A DNA stretch of 53,329 nucleotides from Streptomyces griseorubiginosus (GCF_017614965.1 NZ_WVUG01000021.1:1-53329), one strand, 5' to 3'. Counted from the stretch's first letter, positions 41,101 through 50,639 are shown. Numbers and translations: made by a program. Notes: a model not told the origin generated them from the sequence alone.

Positions 41101-41460
41101 TCAGTCACCGGCCGGCAGCCCCAGCCCGGGGTAGGCCTCCAGCAGTCGGGTGGGGGCCGCCTGGCGCCAGGAGTCGGCGAGGATGTCCCGCAGCTCCCCC
41201 TCGTCCTCCAGCGCGGCGAGGCGGACCCGCACCCAGGCGAACTGCGCCTCGTGATCGGCGATCCAGAACTTCTCCGGCTCCGCCAGCACCAGCTCGTCGC
41301 GCTCCTCCTTGGGGCAGCGCACGGCGATGGACGTCTCGTCCTCGGGCAGCGTGGCGAACATCTTCCCCGCTACCCGGAACGTGGGCATGCTCCAGGCGAC
41401 CTTCTCCGCCGTGTCCGGCAGGGCAAGGGCGATACGGCGTACGTCTTCGGCATCCTGCAT
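41101..41460 (-). CDS. MmcQ/YjbR-family protein
   Basis: A 119-residue YjbR (DUF419) protein: MQDAEDVRRIALALPDTAEK at the start, then WSMPTFRVAGKMFATL, the diagnostic segment, and YPGLGLPAGD near the C-terminus. The family has a double-wing fold sometimes annotated as DNA-binding; its biological role is unknown. ATG at 41460 is the usual family start; longer in-frame versions extend into upstream DNA with no similarity. Probably a single-gene unit between the tRNA and the GNAT gene. Confidence 0.88.
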   Translation of the reverse strand: MQDAEDVRRIALALPDTAEKVAWSMPTFRVAGKMFATLPEDETSIAVRCPKEERDELVLAEPEKFWIADHEAQFAWVRVRLAALEDEGELRDILADSWRQAAPTRLLEAYPGLGLPAGD

Positions 41461-41506
41461 GCCCCGCACGGTAGCGGCTGCCACTGACAACCACCTGGTG
41501 AGGAGG

Positions 41507-42043
41507 TCAGCCGTCGGTTCCTCCGTGGGCGGCGAGCCGCTTGTAGTAGATCGTCGTCGGGCGCAGGACACCGTCGGGGCCGGCCGCGTAGTCCGGTATC
41601 GCGCCGACGCGGGTCCACCCGGCCGTGTCGTAGAGCCGCTCGGCGAGGCTGTCGGTCTCGGTGTCGAGGTGCAGCAGGGTGATCCCCGCCGCGGCCGCCG
41701 CGGACTCGGCGGTGGTCAGGAGCGCACGGCCGAGACCCTGTCCGCGGGCGTCCCGGTGCACCATCAGCTTGACCAGTTCGGCGCGGTGCCGGCTGTTGGG
41801 CTTGTCCGGGAAGGCCAGGCTGACGGTGCCGAGCGTGCGCCCGCCGTCCCGCGCCGCCCACACCGCGAGCCGCCCGGCCGCCACGTCGGCCACGCGCTCC
41901 TTCCACCAGGCGAGGGCCTGCGCGCGGTCCAGCGGCGCGAGGAAGCCGACCGAGGCTCCGCCGTCGACGGTGTCGACCAGCAGGTCGGCCAACTCCTCCA
42001 CGCGCGCGTGCAGTTCGGTCACGTCCAGTCGCTCCGCCCTCAC
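41507..42043 (-). CDS. GNAT-family N-acetyltransferase
   Basis: A 178-residue GNAT protein: LGTVSLAFPDKPNSRHRAELVKLMVHRDARGQGLGRALL places the acetyl-CoA pyrophosphate loop RDARGQGLG at about residues 97-105, and ERLYDTAGWTRVG is motif B. The GTG start overlaps the stop of the XRE-cupin gene (GTGA), so the two are co-expressed; such XRE-cupin/GNAT pairs occur as small detoxification modules. Substrate unknown. Confidence 0.92.
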   Translation of the reverse strand: MRAERLDVTELHARVEELADLLVDTVDGGASVGFLAPLDRAQALAWWKERVADVAAGRLAVWAARDGGRTLGTVSLAFPDKPNSRHRAELVKLMVHRDARGQGLGRALLTTAESAAAAAGITLLHLDTETDSLAERLYDTAGWTRVGAIPDYAAGPDGVLRPTTIYYKRLAAHGGTDG

Positions 42044-42621
42044 GGCAGCACCACCGCCAGCGCGTACCGGACCTCCTCGGAACCGGCGCACCTGAACCGC
42101 GTCGGACCCCACACCCGCAGCCGCAGACAGTCCCCGGTGCCGAGCCGGTGCTCCACGTCCTGCGCCGTGACCTCCAGCGCCCCCTCCAGGACCCAGATGT
42201 GCTGTTCGAGACCGGCCACCGGCGGCCGGTCGTAGGCGATGTCGGCGCCCGCCGCGAGCCGCCCCTCGACGAGCTCGCCGCGCAGCCCGGCGTGCGGCGG
42301 TGACACCGAGCGCCGTACGAAACCGGAGGCGCGGTCCTCCCACACCGGCTGCTCGGCGGCGGGCACCAGCAGCGCGGGCTCCGCCTCGACCTCGCTGAGC
42401 AGCCGGGACATGGTCCGGCCGTAGACATGACACAGGCGGTTCAGGAGCGCGGCGGTCGGGCTGATCTCCGCCCGCTCGGCCCGGGACAGCGTCGACCTGC
42501 TGATCCCGCTGCGCTCCGCCAAATCCCCCAGCGACCAGCCCCGTTCGGCCCGCAGCTCGGCGAGCCGCGCGGCGAGCCGGGCGTCCACCGGGTCCGGGGC
42601 GACCTCGTCGATGCTTCTCAT
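42040..42621 (-). CDS. XRE-family regulator with cupin domain
   Basis: A 193-residue regulator with an N-terminal helix-turn-helix (RLAELRAERGWSLGDLAERSGISRSTLSRAERAEISPTAALLNRL, about 18-62, shown here only as landmarks WSLGDLAERSG and TLSRAER) and a C-terminal cupin barrel (GLEQHIWVLEGALEVT, GDCLRLRVWGP). These proteins sense small ligands through the cupin. The ATG at 42621 is preferred because a 33-bp palindrome covers the region just upstream; an in-frame GTG at 42651 would put the palindrome inside the gene. Neither has a clear ribosome site, so a leaderless transcript is possible. Confidence 0.88.
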   Translation of the reverse strand: MRSIDEVAPDPVDARLAARLAELRAERGWSLGDLAERSGISRSTLSRAERAEISPTAALLNRLCHVYGRTMSRLLSEVEAEPALLVPAAEQPVWEDRASGFVRRSVSPPHAGLRGELVEGRLAAGADIAYDRPPVAGLEQHIWVLEGALEVTAQDVEHRLGTGDCLRLRVWGPTRFRCAGSEEVRYALAVVLP

Positions 42622-42648
42622 ATCCGGGACGCTATCCCGAATATGAGA
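42616..42648. promoter_or_regulatory. 33-bp near-perfect palindrome at the XRE-cupin start
   Basis: Arms TCTCATATCCGGGA (42616-42629) and TCCCGAATATGAGA (42635-42648) are complementary at 13 of 14 positions around a 5-bp spacer. The palindrome covers or abuts the start codon of the XRE-cupin gene, a classic autoregulatory operator position. Confidence 0.7.
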
Positions 42649-42673
42649 CACGCGTGTTACGGAAGGCTCACAG

Positions 42674-43596
42674 CTACGCCGTCTCTCCCGGAGCGTCCGG
42701 CCCCGCCGCCTCCCCCAGGGCGTCCAGCACCGGCCGGATCAGCGGATGCTCCTCGGCGCCCCGGCGCACCGCCGCGAAGACCCGCCGGGTCGGCGCGACC
42801 CCGTCCACGGGCGGACTACCACTCCGGCCAGGTCCATGCCCTGCAGCGCCGACCTAGGCACGAGCGCCACCCCGGCGTCGGCCGCGGCGAGGGCGACGAC
42901 GGCGCGGAAGTCGTCCGAGGAGTGCTCCAGCCGGGGCTGGAAGCCGGCCGTCTCGCAGGCGAGGACGACCACGTCGTGGCAGGGGTTGCCGGGGTAGGGG
43001 CCGATCCAGGGGTCCTTGGCCAGGTCGGCCAGCGGGATCTCGGCGGCCCCGGCCAGGCGGTGGCTGACCGGCACCACCGCATCGAAGGGCTCCGCGTACA
43101 GCGGGACGTGCGCGAGGCGGGGGTCGTCGGCCGGCGGGGCCCCGCGGTACTCCACGGCGACGGCGACGTCCACCTGCCGGTCCAGGACCATCGGGAGGCT
43201 GGCGTCTCCCTCGGCGTCCTGGACGCGCAGGCGGATGCCGGGCGCGGTGACGGCGAGGCGTGCCACGGCCGGCGCCACGACCTGGGCGATGCCGGTCGCG
43301 AAGGAGGCGACGGTGACCGTACCGGCGGCGCCCGAGCCGTACGCGGCGAGCTCGGCCTCCGCGCGCTCCAGCTGGGCGAGCACGGCGTTGGTGTGGCTGA
43401 GCAGGATCTCACCGGCCGGGGTGAGCCGTACGCCCTTGGCGCCGCGCTCGACCAGGCGGTGGCCGGTCTCCTGCTCCAGGGCGGTGAGCTGCTGGGAGAC
43501 CGCGGAGGGCGTCAGATACAGCGCGGCGGCAGCCGCCGTCACCGTGCGGTGGTCGGCCACCGCACGGAGGATGTGGAGCCGCCGCGCTTCGATCAT
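42674..43596 (-). pseudogene. LysR-family regulator with an apparent frameshift near the C-terminus
   Basis: The N-terminal part is a standard LysR protein: LHILRAVADHRTVTAAAAALYLTPSAVSQQL (helix-turn-helix, landmarks TVTAAAAALYLTPSAVS), then the substrate-binding domain through VPRSALQGMDLAGVVVRP. After about residue 262 the open frame turns into arginine-rich sequence (RRPGGSSRRCAG) and stops at 42739. In the neighbouring frame the expected family ending is readable: VDGVAPTRRVFAAVRRGAEE, then HPLIRPVLDALGEA, stopping at 42674. The two join at CGCCCGTGGAC near 42806-42814 if one G is restored. It is either a real one-base deletion or a sequencing error. HTH and most of the effector domain are intact. 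Confidence 0.75.
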
Positions 43597-43636
43597 GGGA
43601 TCGATTATCGCAATATGTCCCGGGCGGCCGAGCCGG

Positions 43637-44832
<1,196 letters not shown>

Positions 44833-44833
<1 letters not shown>

Positions 44834-44866
44834 CAGTCCCTAAAGAGGTTCAGTCCCTGAGGAGGT
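44833..44866. repeat. 17-bp tandem duplication at the kbl ribosome-binding region
   Basis: TCAGTCCCTAAAGAGGT (44833-44849) is followed by TCAGTCCCTGAGGAGGT (44850-44866), 15 of 17 identical. Each carries AGGGACTGA on the kbl strand, so the Shine-Dalgarno-like AGGGA is present twice; the copy nearest the ATG is the probable ribosome site. Confidence 0.7.
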
Positions 44867-44907
44867 CGGGGCGGTCGGAGGAAGGTCAGAGGGAGGCCAG
44901 AGGGAGG

Positions 44908-45936
44908 TCAGACGGTCCAGTCCAGGATGACCTTGCCGCCGCGGCCGCTCGCCGCGTCGGCGAAGGCTTCCTCGAAGTCGCGGTGGCCGTACCGGCCGGT
45001 GATCACGGGGGCGAGGTCGAGGCCGCCCTCCAACAGCACCGACATCGCGTACCAGGTCTCGAACATCTCCCGGCCGTAGATGCCCTTGAGGGTGATCATC
45101 GAGGTGACGATCCGGGCCCAGTCGACGGGGAACTCCTCGGCGGGCAGGCCGAGCATGGCGATACGGCCACCGTGCGTCATGTTGGCGATCATGTCCCGCA
45201 GCGCCTCGGGCCGTCCGGACATCTCCAGACCGATGTCGAAGCCCTCGCGCAGGCCGAGCTCCCGCTGTCCGTCGGCGATGGCGGCCCGCGACACGTTCAG
45301 CGCCAGGCTCACGCCGATCTTGCGGGCCAGTTCCAGCCGCTCCTCGCTGACGTCGGTGACGACGACGTTGCGGGCGCCCGCGTGCCGGGCGACGGCGGCG
45401 GCCATGAGGCCGATCGGCCCGGCGCCGGTGATCAGCACGTCCTCGCCGACCAGCGGGAAGGACAGCGCGGTGTGCACGGCGTTGCCGAACGGGTCGAAGA
45501 TCGCCGCGACATCGAGGTCCACGGGCACCCGGTGGACCCACACGTTGGCGGCCGGCAGGGCGACGTACTCCGCGAAGGCCCCGTCGCGGCCGACGCCGAG
45601 CCCGACCGTGGCCCGGCACAGATGGCGCCGCCCGGCCAGGCAGTTGCGGCACTTGCCGCAGACCAGGTGGCCCTCGCCGCTGACCCGGTCACCGGGCTTG
45701 ATGTCCGCGATGTCGCGTCCGGTCTCCACGACCTCGCCGACGAACTCGTGGCCCACGATCAGGGGAGTACGGATCGCCTGCTGCGCCCAGCCGTCCCAGG
45801 ACCGGATGTGCAGGTCGGTGCCGCAGATGCCGGTGCGGAGCACCTTGATGAGGACGTCACCGGGTCCGACGGCGGGCTCCGGGACGTCCGCGAGCCACAG
45901 ACCGGGCTCCGCCTTCTGCTTGACCAGCGCCTTCAC
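44908..45936 (-). CDS. tdh: L-threonine 3-dehydrogenase
   Basis: A 342-residue zinc-dependent medium-chain dehydrogenase, the usual Tdh length. Catalytic zinc ligands lie in [10 protein letters not shown] and VGHEFVGEV, the structural zinc cysteines in [15 protein letters not shown] (about 97-111), and the NAD-binding [13 protein letters not shown] loop follows. It oxidises threonine to 2-amino-3-ketobutyrate for Kbl, encoded downstream. The GTG at 45936 gives the family's normal N-terminus (MKALVKQ). A strong hairpin lies in the leader (45960-45997). Confidence 0.97.
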   Translation of the reverse strand: MKALVKQKAEPGLWLADVPEPAVGPGDVLIKVLRTGICGTDLHIRSWDGWAQQAIRTPLIVGHEFVGEVVETGRDIADIKPGDRVSGEGHLVCGKCRNCLAGRRHLCRATVGLGVGRDGAFAEYVALPAANVWVHRVPVDLDVAAIFDPFGNAVHTALSFPLVGEDVLITGAGPIGLMAAAVARHAGARNVVVTDVSEERLELARKIGVSLALNVSRAAIADGQRELGLREGFDIGLEMSGRPEALRDMIANMTHGGRIAMLGLPAEEFPVDWARIVTSMITLKGIYGREMFETWYAMSVLLEGGLDLAPVITGRYGHRDFEEAFADAASGRGGKVILDWTV

Positions 45937-45959
45937 GCCATGGCTCCTGTGCTCGGGAA

Positions 45960-45997
45960 CCCGGACGCGGGCACGCCGAAGCGGGCCCGCGTCCGGG
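45960..45997 (-). terminator. Hairpin between the NTF2-like gene and tdh
   Basis: CCCGGACGCGGGC (45960-45972) and GCCCGCGTCCGGG (45985-45997) form a perfect 13-bp stem with a 12-nt loop, 24-61 bp upstream of the tdh start. It can terminate transcripts from the upstream SDR/NTF2 operon or act in the tdh leader. No T-run follows. Confidence 0.5.
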
Positions 45998-46082
45998 GAG
46001 GGGGGTGGAATCACCTGCAATCTGCCGCACCGGACCACCGCCGGTCCATCGAGGTTTTCTTAAGCCGCGCCGCAGCCTGGCT

Positions 46083-46499
46083 TCACGCCTCCTCGTCGAG
46101 GCGGGAGACCTGGTAGTGGGCGAGGTACCACTCCTCGCCCACCCGGGTCGCCAGGACCGCCAGTTTGACCTTCACCGCGGGCCGGTCGCGGAAGGAGAAC
46201 TCGACGTCCAGGTAGCCCAGGACGAGGTTCCCGGCAAGGCGTCTGGTCTCCAGGACGCGGTACTCCGCCGTCATGCCGAGCGGCTGGGAGGCGTAGTAGT
46301 CGGCGACTCCCCGCCGTCCGACGCTGTAGGGGTGCAGCCCCTGGAAGATCGCGTCCTCGGTGAAAAGGTCGGCGACGCGCTCGTACTGATGGGCGTCCAC
46401 CGCGGCCTTCCAGCGGTCGAGGACGTCACGCAGGACCGTCTCGTTGTCGGTCGGATCGATGTCGGTCGGATCGATGTCGGTCGGATCGTTGTCGGTCAT
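46083..46499 (-). CDS. NTF2-like (SnoaL-type) protein
   Basis: A 138-residue NTF2-fold protein: RDVLDRWKAAVDAHQYERVADLF, then EDAIFQGLHPYSVGRRGVADYY and the strands FSFRDRPAVKVKLAVLATRVGEEWYL. The N-terminus is a short repeat, DPTDI repeated about three times (residues 5-19), encoded by a 15-bp tandem repeat that could vary in copy number. It follows the SDR gene on the same strand (32-bp gap). ATG at 46499 is supported by GAGGAG 5 bp upstream. Enzymatic role unknown. Confidence 0.88.
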   Translation of the reverse strand: MTDNDPTDIDPTDIDPTDNETVLRDVLDRWKAAVDAHQYERVADLFTEDAIFQGLHPYSVGRRGVADYYASQPLGMTAEYRVLETRRLAGNLVLGYLDVEFSFRDRPAVKVKLAVLATRVGEEWYLAHYQVSRLDEEA

Positions 46500-46531
46500 G
46501 TCGGCTCCTCGGCGAGTCATGCGACAGTGTG

Positions 46532-47245
46532 TCAGTGTCCGGCGCTCATGCCGCCGTCGACGTGCAGGATCTCGCCGGTGACGAACGGCGCCTGCTCCAG
46601 GAAGAGCACCGCGTCGACGATGTCGCCCACTTCGCCCATCCGGCCCACCGGGTGCAGGGCGGCGAGGAAGTCATGGGTCTCCTCCGCGTGCATGGGGGTC
46701 TTGATGGTGCCGGGCGAGACGGCGTTGACGCGGACGCCGCGGGTGGCGTACTCGATGGCGAGTGACTTGGTCGCCGACTGCAGACCGCCCTTGGTCAGCG
46801 AGGCGAGGACGGAGGGGACCCGGGAGTCCGCCGCGTCGACGAGGCTGGTGGTGACGCTGACGACATGGCCGCCGCCCTGGGCGAGCAGGTGCGGCAGGGC
46901 CCGCTGGGTGAGGTGGAAGAAGCCGGCGGTGTTGATGCCCGTCACGGTGGCGTAGTCCTCGGCCGTGTAGTCGGCGAAGGGCTTGGCGACGAAGACGCCC
47001 GCGTTGTTGACCACGGTGTCGATCCGGCCGAAGCGCTCGAGCGCGGCGGTGACGACCCGCTCGGCGGTCGCCGGGTCGGCGATGTCTCCCCGCACCGCGA
47101 GGACGTCGGCGTCGTCGGCGGGGGCGATGGTGCGCGAGGTGGCGACGACGGCGTACCCGAGCTTGCGGTAGCCCTCGACGAGGGCGGCGCCGATGCCCTG
47201 CGAGGCGCCGGTGACGATCGCGACCTTCTGCTGCGGAGTGCTCAT
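46532..47245 (-). CDS. SDR-family protein lacking the catalytic tyrosine
   Basis: A 237-residue SDR with VAIVTGASQGIGAAL (8-22), NNAG (about 84-87) and VNAVSPGTIKTPMH. Where classical SDRs have the YxxxK active site, this one reads VLASLTKGG, keeping the lysine but with Ala in place of Tyr. The downstream DGGMSAGH C-terminus is normal. A subgroup with ASLTKGG is common in actinobacteria and proteobacteria, so this is a family trait, not damage. It is co-transcribed with the NTF2-like gene, behind a palindrome shared with the TetR gene at 50640. Confidence 0.9.
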   Translation of the reverse strand: MSTPQQKVAIVTGASQGIGAALVEGYRKLGYAVVATSRTIAPADDADVLAVRGDIADPATAERVVTAALERFGRIDTVVNNAGVFVAKPFADYTAEDYATVTGINTAGFFHLTQRALPHLLAQGGGHVVSVTTSLVDAADSRVPSVLASLTKGGLQSATKSLAIEYATRGVRVNAVSPGTIKTPMHAEETHDFLAALHPVGRMGEVGDIVDAVLFLEQAPFVTGEILHVDGGMSAGH

Positions 47246-47277
47246 GATGACCTTCTCGGTAGTGGATGACCGGTTAC

Positions 47278-47295
47278 TAGCCGACCGGTCGACTA
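47278..47295. promoter_or_regulatory. TetR-type operator upstream of the SDR/NTF2 operon
   Basis: TAGCCGACCGGTCGACTA, an 18-bp palindrome with a GACCGGTC core, perfect but for one base pair. The 13-bp word TAGCCGACCGGTC is also present at the promoter of the TetR gene (51275-51263, minus strand). It lies 33-50 bp upstream of the SDR start codon; a further ACCGGT occurs at 47269-47274. Confidence 0.6.
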
Positions 47296-47374
47296 TTTGG
47301 AAGGTAGGGCGGACCGTACGGCGACGGAAGGACCGGCTGTCTACCGCATGGGAGGACCGGCCTCTCAGCGCAGG

Positions 47375-48313
47375 TCAGCCCGCAAGCGCGTGCGGATCGT
47401 CGGCGGGCAGCCACGCGTCCGGGGCGTGGATACCGAGGTCACCGACGCCCTCGCACAGGGCGTCGACGGTGGCGAGGACGCCGGCCCGGTCCTCGTGCTC
47501 GCGCCAGACCAGGGACCACGTCCAGTACACCTTCGGCGCGACGATCTCGCGCCGCACCAGGTCGGGCGGGAGCGGAGTGGTCTGTCCCTTGGGCGAGTTG
47601 ACGATCGGCCGGCGGCAGCGGCGGACGTGGTCGAAGAAGGCGGGTCCGGTGATCGCCCCGTCGGAGATGCGCACGGCGCCGGCACCGGTGGCAGCCGCCA
47701 GCTCCTCCGCGTAGACGTTCCAGGACGCCCACGAGGTGACGTCCTCGTCGATGAGGACATCGGTGTTCCGCGCCGCAACGTCGGGCGCGTTCACGCTGTC
47801 ACCGCCCTTGGCGACGGCGTACAGCCGGTCGGCGCCGATCAGCCGGGCGCGCAGCCCGAGCCGCTCGAGGTCCCCGGCGCTCACCCAGCACACGGCGAGG
47901 TCCAGGCTGCCGTCGGCGACCCGGGAGGCCTGGGTGTGGGACGGCGCGACCCAGGCGTCGAGGTGCACCCGGGCCACCGCGGCGGTACGTGAACTCAGGT
48001 CCGGCGGAAGCCAGTTGACGTACCCGAGCCGCACCGACTGCGAGCCGGAGAGCCGGCCCGCCCGGCGCTTGAGGTCGTCCGCCCGCTCCAGTAGGGCGCG
48101 GGTGTGCGGGAGCAGGGCGGCGCCGGCCGGGGTGAGGGAGACCGAGCGCCGGTCCCGGTCGAACAGCCGTACTCCCAGGCCCCGTTCGAGCGCCTTGATC
48201 TGCTGGGAGAGCGAGGGGCCCGCGATGAGCAGGCGGTCGGCGGCCCGGCCGAAGTTCAGCTCCTCGGCGACGGCGACGAAGTACCGCAGCTGACGCAGTT
48301 CCACCCGCGCCAT
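47375..48313 (-). CDS. LysR-family transcriptional regulator
   Basis: A 312-residue LysR protein: LRQLRYFVAVAEELNFGRAADRL with the helix-turn-helix SLSQQIKALERGLGVRLF (residues 6-60), then a periplasmic-binding-like effector domain (SVRLGYVNWLP, LDLAVCWVS, GAITGPAFFDHV). The ATG at 48313 gives the standard LysR start. It is transcribed divergently from the muconolactone-isomerase-like/MFS pair across a 109-bp gap, the classical arrangement for LysR control of the neighbour. Confidence 0.92.
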   Translation of the reverse strand: MARVELRQLRYFVAVAEELNFGRAADRLLIAGPSLSQQIKALERGLGVRLFDRDRRSVSLTPAGAALLPHTRALLERADDLKRRAGRLSGSQSVRLGYVNWLPPDLSSRTAAVARVHLDAWVAPSHTQASRVADGSLDLAVCWVSAGDLERLGLRARLIGADRLYAVAKGGDSVNAPDVAARNTDVLIDEDVTSWASWNVYAEELAAATGAGAVRISDGAITGPAFFDHVRRCRRPIVNSPKGQTTPLPPDLVRREIVAPKVYWTWSLVWREHEDRAGVLATVDALCEGVGDLGIHAPDAWLPADDPHALAG

Positions 48314-48422
48314 GCTACGCGGCGCTGGGAGGCCGCGCCTCACAGCAGCGAGGAAGCCGGTCGTGGCGTCGACCCAGGTGGCGGGCGCATGCTGGGCTCA
48401 TCACCGACGAACGGAGCACGTC

Positions 48423-48725
48423 ATGCGAGAGTTCCTGGTCGAGATCACCACCACCGTCCCCGAGGGCACCGGTCAGGACGAGGTCGACCGGCGGCGGGCC
48501 GCCGAGGCGGTCCGCGCCAAGGAGCTGGCCGCCACCGGTCATCTGGCCCGACTGTGGCGTCCCGTGGGCGAGTTGCGCAGCATCGGCGTGTGGCGGGCCG
48601 CGGACGAGGAGGAGTTGCACGAGAAGGTGCTCGGCACCCTGCCGCTGCGCCCGTGGATGACTCTCACCGTCACCCCGCTCGAGTCCCACCCCAACGACCC
48701 GGGCACGGCCCGGGACGCGGAGTGA
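48423..48725 (+). CDS. Muconolactone delta-isomerase-like protein
   Basis: A 100-residue protein of the muconolactone isomerase (CatC) fold family: MREFLVEITTTVPEG, RRAAEAVRAKELAATGHLARLWRP and LPLRPWMTLTVTPLESHPNDPG, the last being the family signature. CatC converts muconolactone to 3-oxoadipate enol-lactone, but stand-alone homologues next to transporters occur without other catechol genes, as here. GGAG precedes the ATG; the stop overlaps the MFS start (GTGA). Confidence 0.87.
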   Translation: MREFLVEITTTVPEGTGQDEVDRRRAAEAVRAKELAATGHLARLWRPVGELRSIGVWRAADEEELHEKVLGTLPLRPWMTLTVTPLESHPNDPGTARDAE

Positions 48726-49942
48726 GCACGGCGTCCCCCTGGAGCCATGTCGTCCGGGCCGCCGCCGCGCTCGCGGCCGGGATGGGCGTCGGACGCTTCG
48801 TCTACACCCCGATCCTGCCCCTGATGCACGGCCAGGCCGGGCTCTCGGCCGCCGCCGGTGCGCATCTGGCGACCGCCAACTACGCCGGCTATCTCATCGG
48901 CGCCCTCGCGGGCATCCTGGCCCCGGCGCTGATCCGCTCGCAGTCCGTCCTGCGGGGCTCGCTGCTCCTGCTGACCGCGACGCTCGCCGCGATGCCCCTC
49001 ACGCACACCACCCTGGCGTGGGAGGCGCTGCGGCTGTCAGCCGGGGCGGCGAGCGCCCTGGTCTTCGTCGTCGCGGCCGGCTCCCTCCTCCACCACCTGC
49101 GCGATCACCCCGCGCACCTGCCCGGCTGGGCCTTCGGCGGAGTGGGCGCCGGTATCGCGCTGTCGGGGCTGCTGGTCCTGGTGCTCCGGACCGTCGCCGA
49201 CTGGCGGGCCGCCTGGTGGGCGGCCGCCGCCCTCACGGCGGTCCTCGCCGGCGCCTCCTGGAACCTGCGGCCGGAGGACGCGCCCGCCGCGCGGACGGCC
49301 GCTGCCGCGGGCGGCCCGCGCACGCACCGCTGGTTCGGCGCGCTGTTCGTCAGCTACACGCTGGAGGGCGTCGGCTACATCGTCGCCGGGACCTTCCTGG
49401 TGGCGGCGATCGCACAGGGCTCCCCCGGATGGGTCGGCAGCGGCGCATGGGTGCTGGTGGGGCTGGCCGCCGTACCGTCCTCGGCGCTGTGGGCGCGGCT
49501 GGGGCGGCGCTGGTCCCGGCCCGGTCTGCTGCTGGCCGCGCTCGTCGTCCAGGCCGCCGGCATCGCGCTGCCCGCGCTGGTCGGCGGTACGGCGGTGGCA
49601 CTGGCGTCGGCCGTGCTGTTCGGCGCCACCTTCCTGGGCGTGAGCACCCTGGCCCTGGCCGCGGGGGCCCACCTGCGCTTCCCGCGCTCGGTGGCCCTGC
49701 TGACCGCCGGATACTCCGTCGGCCAGATCCTCGGCCCGCTGCTCGTCGCCCCGCTGCTGCACCACGGCTACCGGCCCGCCCTGCTGCCGGCCGCCCTGGT
49801 GGTCCTCGCCGCGGCCGTGGCCGCCGCCGTGCTGCGGATCGGCTTCCCGCACCACATGGTCGTAGAAGGACACACAGCAGCCTCGGGGCGGCGAGAATCG
49901 TGCAAGGACGCGGACGCTCTCGCCGCGCACTCGGCCAACTGA
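48722..49942 (+). CDS. MFS transporter, YbfB/YjiJ family
   Basis: A 406-residue multi-pass membrane protein with about 12 hydrophobic segments. The start has AAALAAGMGVGRFVYTPILPLM, the signature of the YbfB/YjiJ major-facilitator group, and the inner linker ARLGRRWSRPGLLL follows the sixth or seventh helix. Substrate unknown; adjacency to a LysR regulator and a small isomerase suggests efflux or uptake of an aromatic or lactone compound (inference). Confidence 0.91.
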   Translation: MSTASPWSHVVRAAAALAAGMGVGRFVYTPILPLMHGQAGLSAAAGAHLATANYAGYLIGALAGILAPALIRSQSVLRGSLLLLTATLAAMPLTHTTLAWEALRLSAGAASALVFVVAAGSLLHHLRDHPAHLPGWAFGGVGAGIALSGLLVLVLRTVADWRAAWWAAAALTAVLAGASWNLRPEDAPAARTAAAAGGPRTHRWFGALFVSYTLEGVGYIVAGTFLVAAIAQGSPGWVGSGAWVLVGLAAVPSSALWARLGRRWSRPGLLLAALVVQAAGIALPALVGGTAVALASAVLFGATFLGVSTLALAAGAHLRFPRSVALLTAGYSVGQILGPLLVAPLLHHGYRPALLPAALVVLAAAVAAAVLRIGFPHHMVVEGHTAASGRRESCKDADALAAHSAN

Positions 49943-49955
49943 CGTGGAGTCGCTC

Positions 49956-50561
49956 ATGACCACCGCACGGGACCTCGCGATCGTCGCCCTCAAGGCGGCA
50001 CCGGACCGGCCCGTCGAGCAGGGCGACCTGTCGCTCGCGCTCGCGGGAGCCGAGGTGTTCGACCTCATCGAGGCCAAGGCGCTCGTCCTGGACGGTGACC
50101 GGATCCTGCCGAGCGCCCAGGCGTCCACCGGTGACCGGCTGCTGGACGAGGCCGCCGGGACGCTCGTACGGCAGGAGCCGTACGAGTCGGTCGAGGACTG
50201 GCTGTGGCGCCGGGGCCGCGGACTGTCCTCGGCGTACGTCGAGGACTTCGAACGGATCGGGCTGACCGCCCGGCCGCGCGGCCAGCGGATTCCGCTGCGC
50301 TCCTCCCGCACCGAGCTGGTCGACTCGGCGGCCCGGCGTGAGGCGGAGGACCGCTGGGCGGCGGGCGAACCGATCCTCGCCGCCCTGGCGGCCGCGGCCG
50401 GGATCCGGGACGAACCCGCCGAGGACGCGGAGGCCCTCGCCGGCGAGACGGTCACGACGGTCCTGGCCGCCGTCGGCGACGCGGTGATGGAACTGGAGGC
50501 CGTACGCCAGCGCAAGGCGATCGAGGACGCCGCGTTCGACAACGTGTGGCGGGGTTACTAG
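49956..50561 (+). CDS. GPP34-family phosphoprotein
   Basis: A 201-residue protein resembling the Golgi phosphoprotein 3 (GPP34) family that is widespread in Streptomyces: TTARDLAIVALKAAP at the N-terminus, GDLSLALAGAEVFDLIEAKALVLDGDRI, and a helical C-terminus (VTTVLAAVGDAVMELEAVRQRKAIED). In eukaryotes GPP34 binds phosphoinositides; bacterial function is unclear. GGAG lies upstream of the ATG. Separate gene, 13 bp after the MFS stop. Confidence 0.86.
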   Translation: MTTARDLAIVALKAAPDRPVEQGDLSLALAGAEVFDLIEAKALVLDGDRILPSAQASTGDRLLDEAAGTLVRQEPYESVEDWLWRRGRGLSSAYVEDFERIGLTARPRGQRIPLRSSRTELVDSAARREAEDRWAAGEPILAALAAAAGIRDEPAEDAEALAGETVTTVLAAVGDAVMELEAVRQRKAIEDAAFDNVWRGY

Positions 50562-50574
50562 CGGTACCTGGCGC

Positions 50575-50605
50575 CGTCCGCCGCAGTTCGGTGGCGCCGC
50601 GGACG
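50575..50605. terminator. Weak hairpin between convergent GPP34 and TetR genes
   Basis: CGTCCGC (50575-50581) pairs with GCGGACG (50599-50605), lying 14 bp after the GPP34 stop and before the TetR stop. It may serve as a bidirectional terminator. Confidence 0.35.
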
Positions 50606-50639
50606 ACCGACGGCGCATCCGGCACCTCCGGCGGAGCGC

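Noticed and set aside
45937..46082. Glycine or threonine riboswitch upstream of tdh
   Set aside because: Only a simple hairpin is visible; none of the conserved glycine-riboswitch core was recognised.
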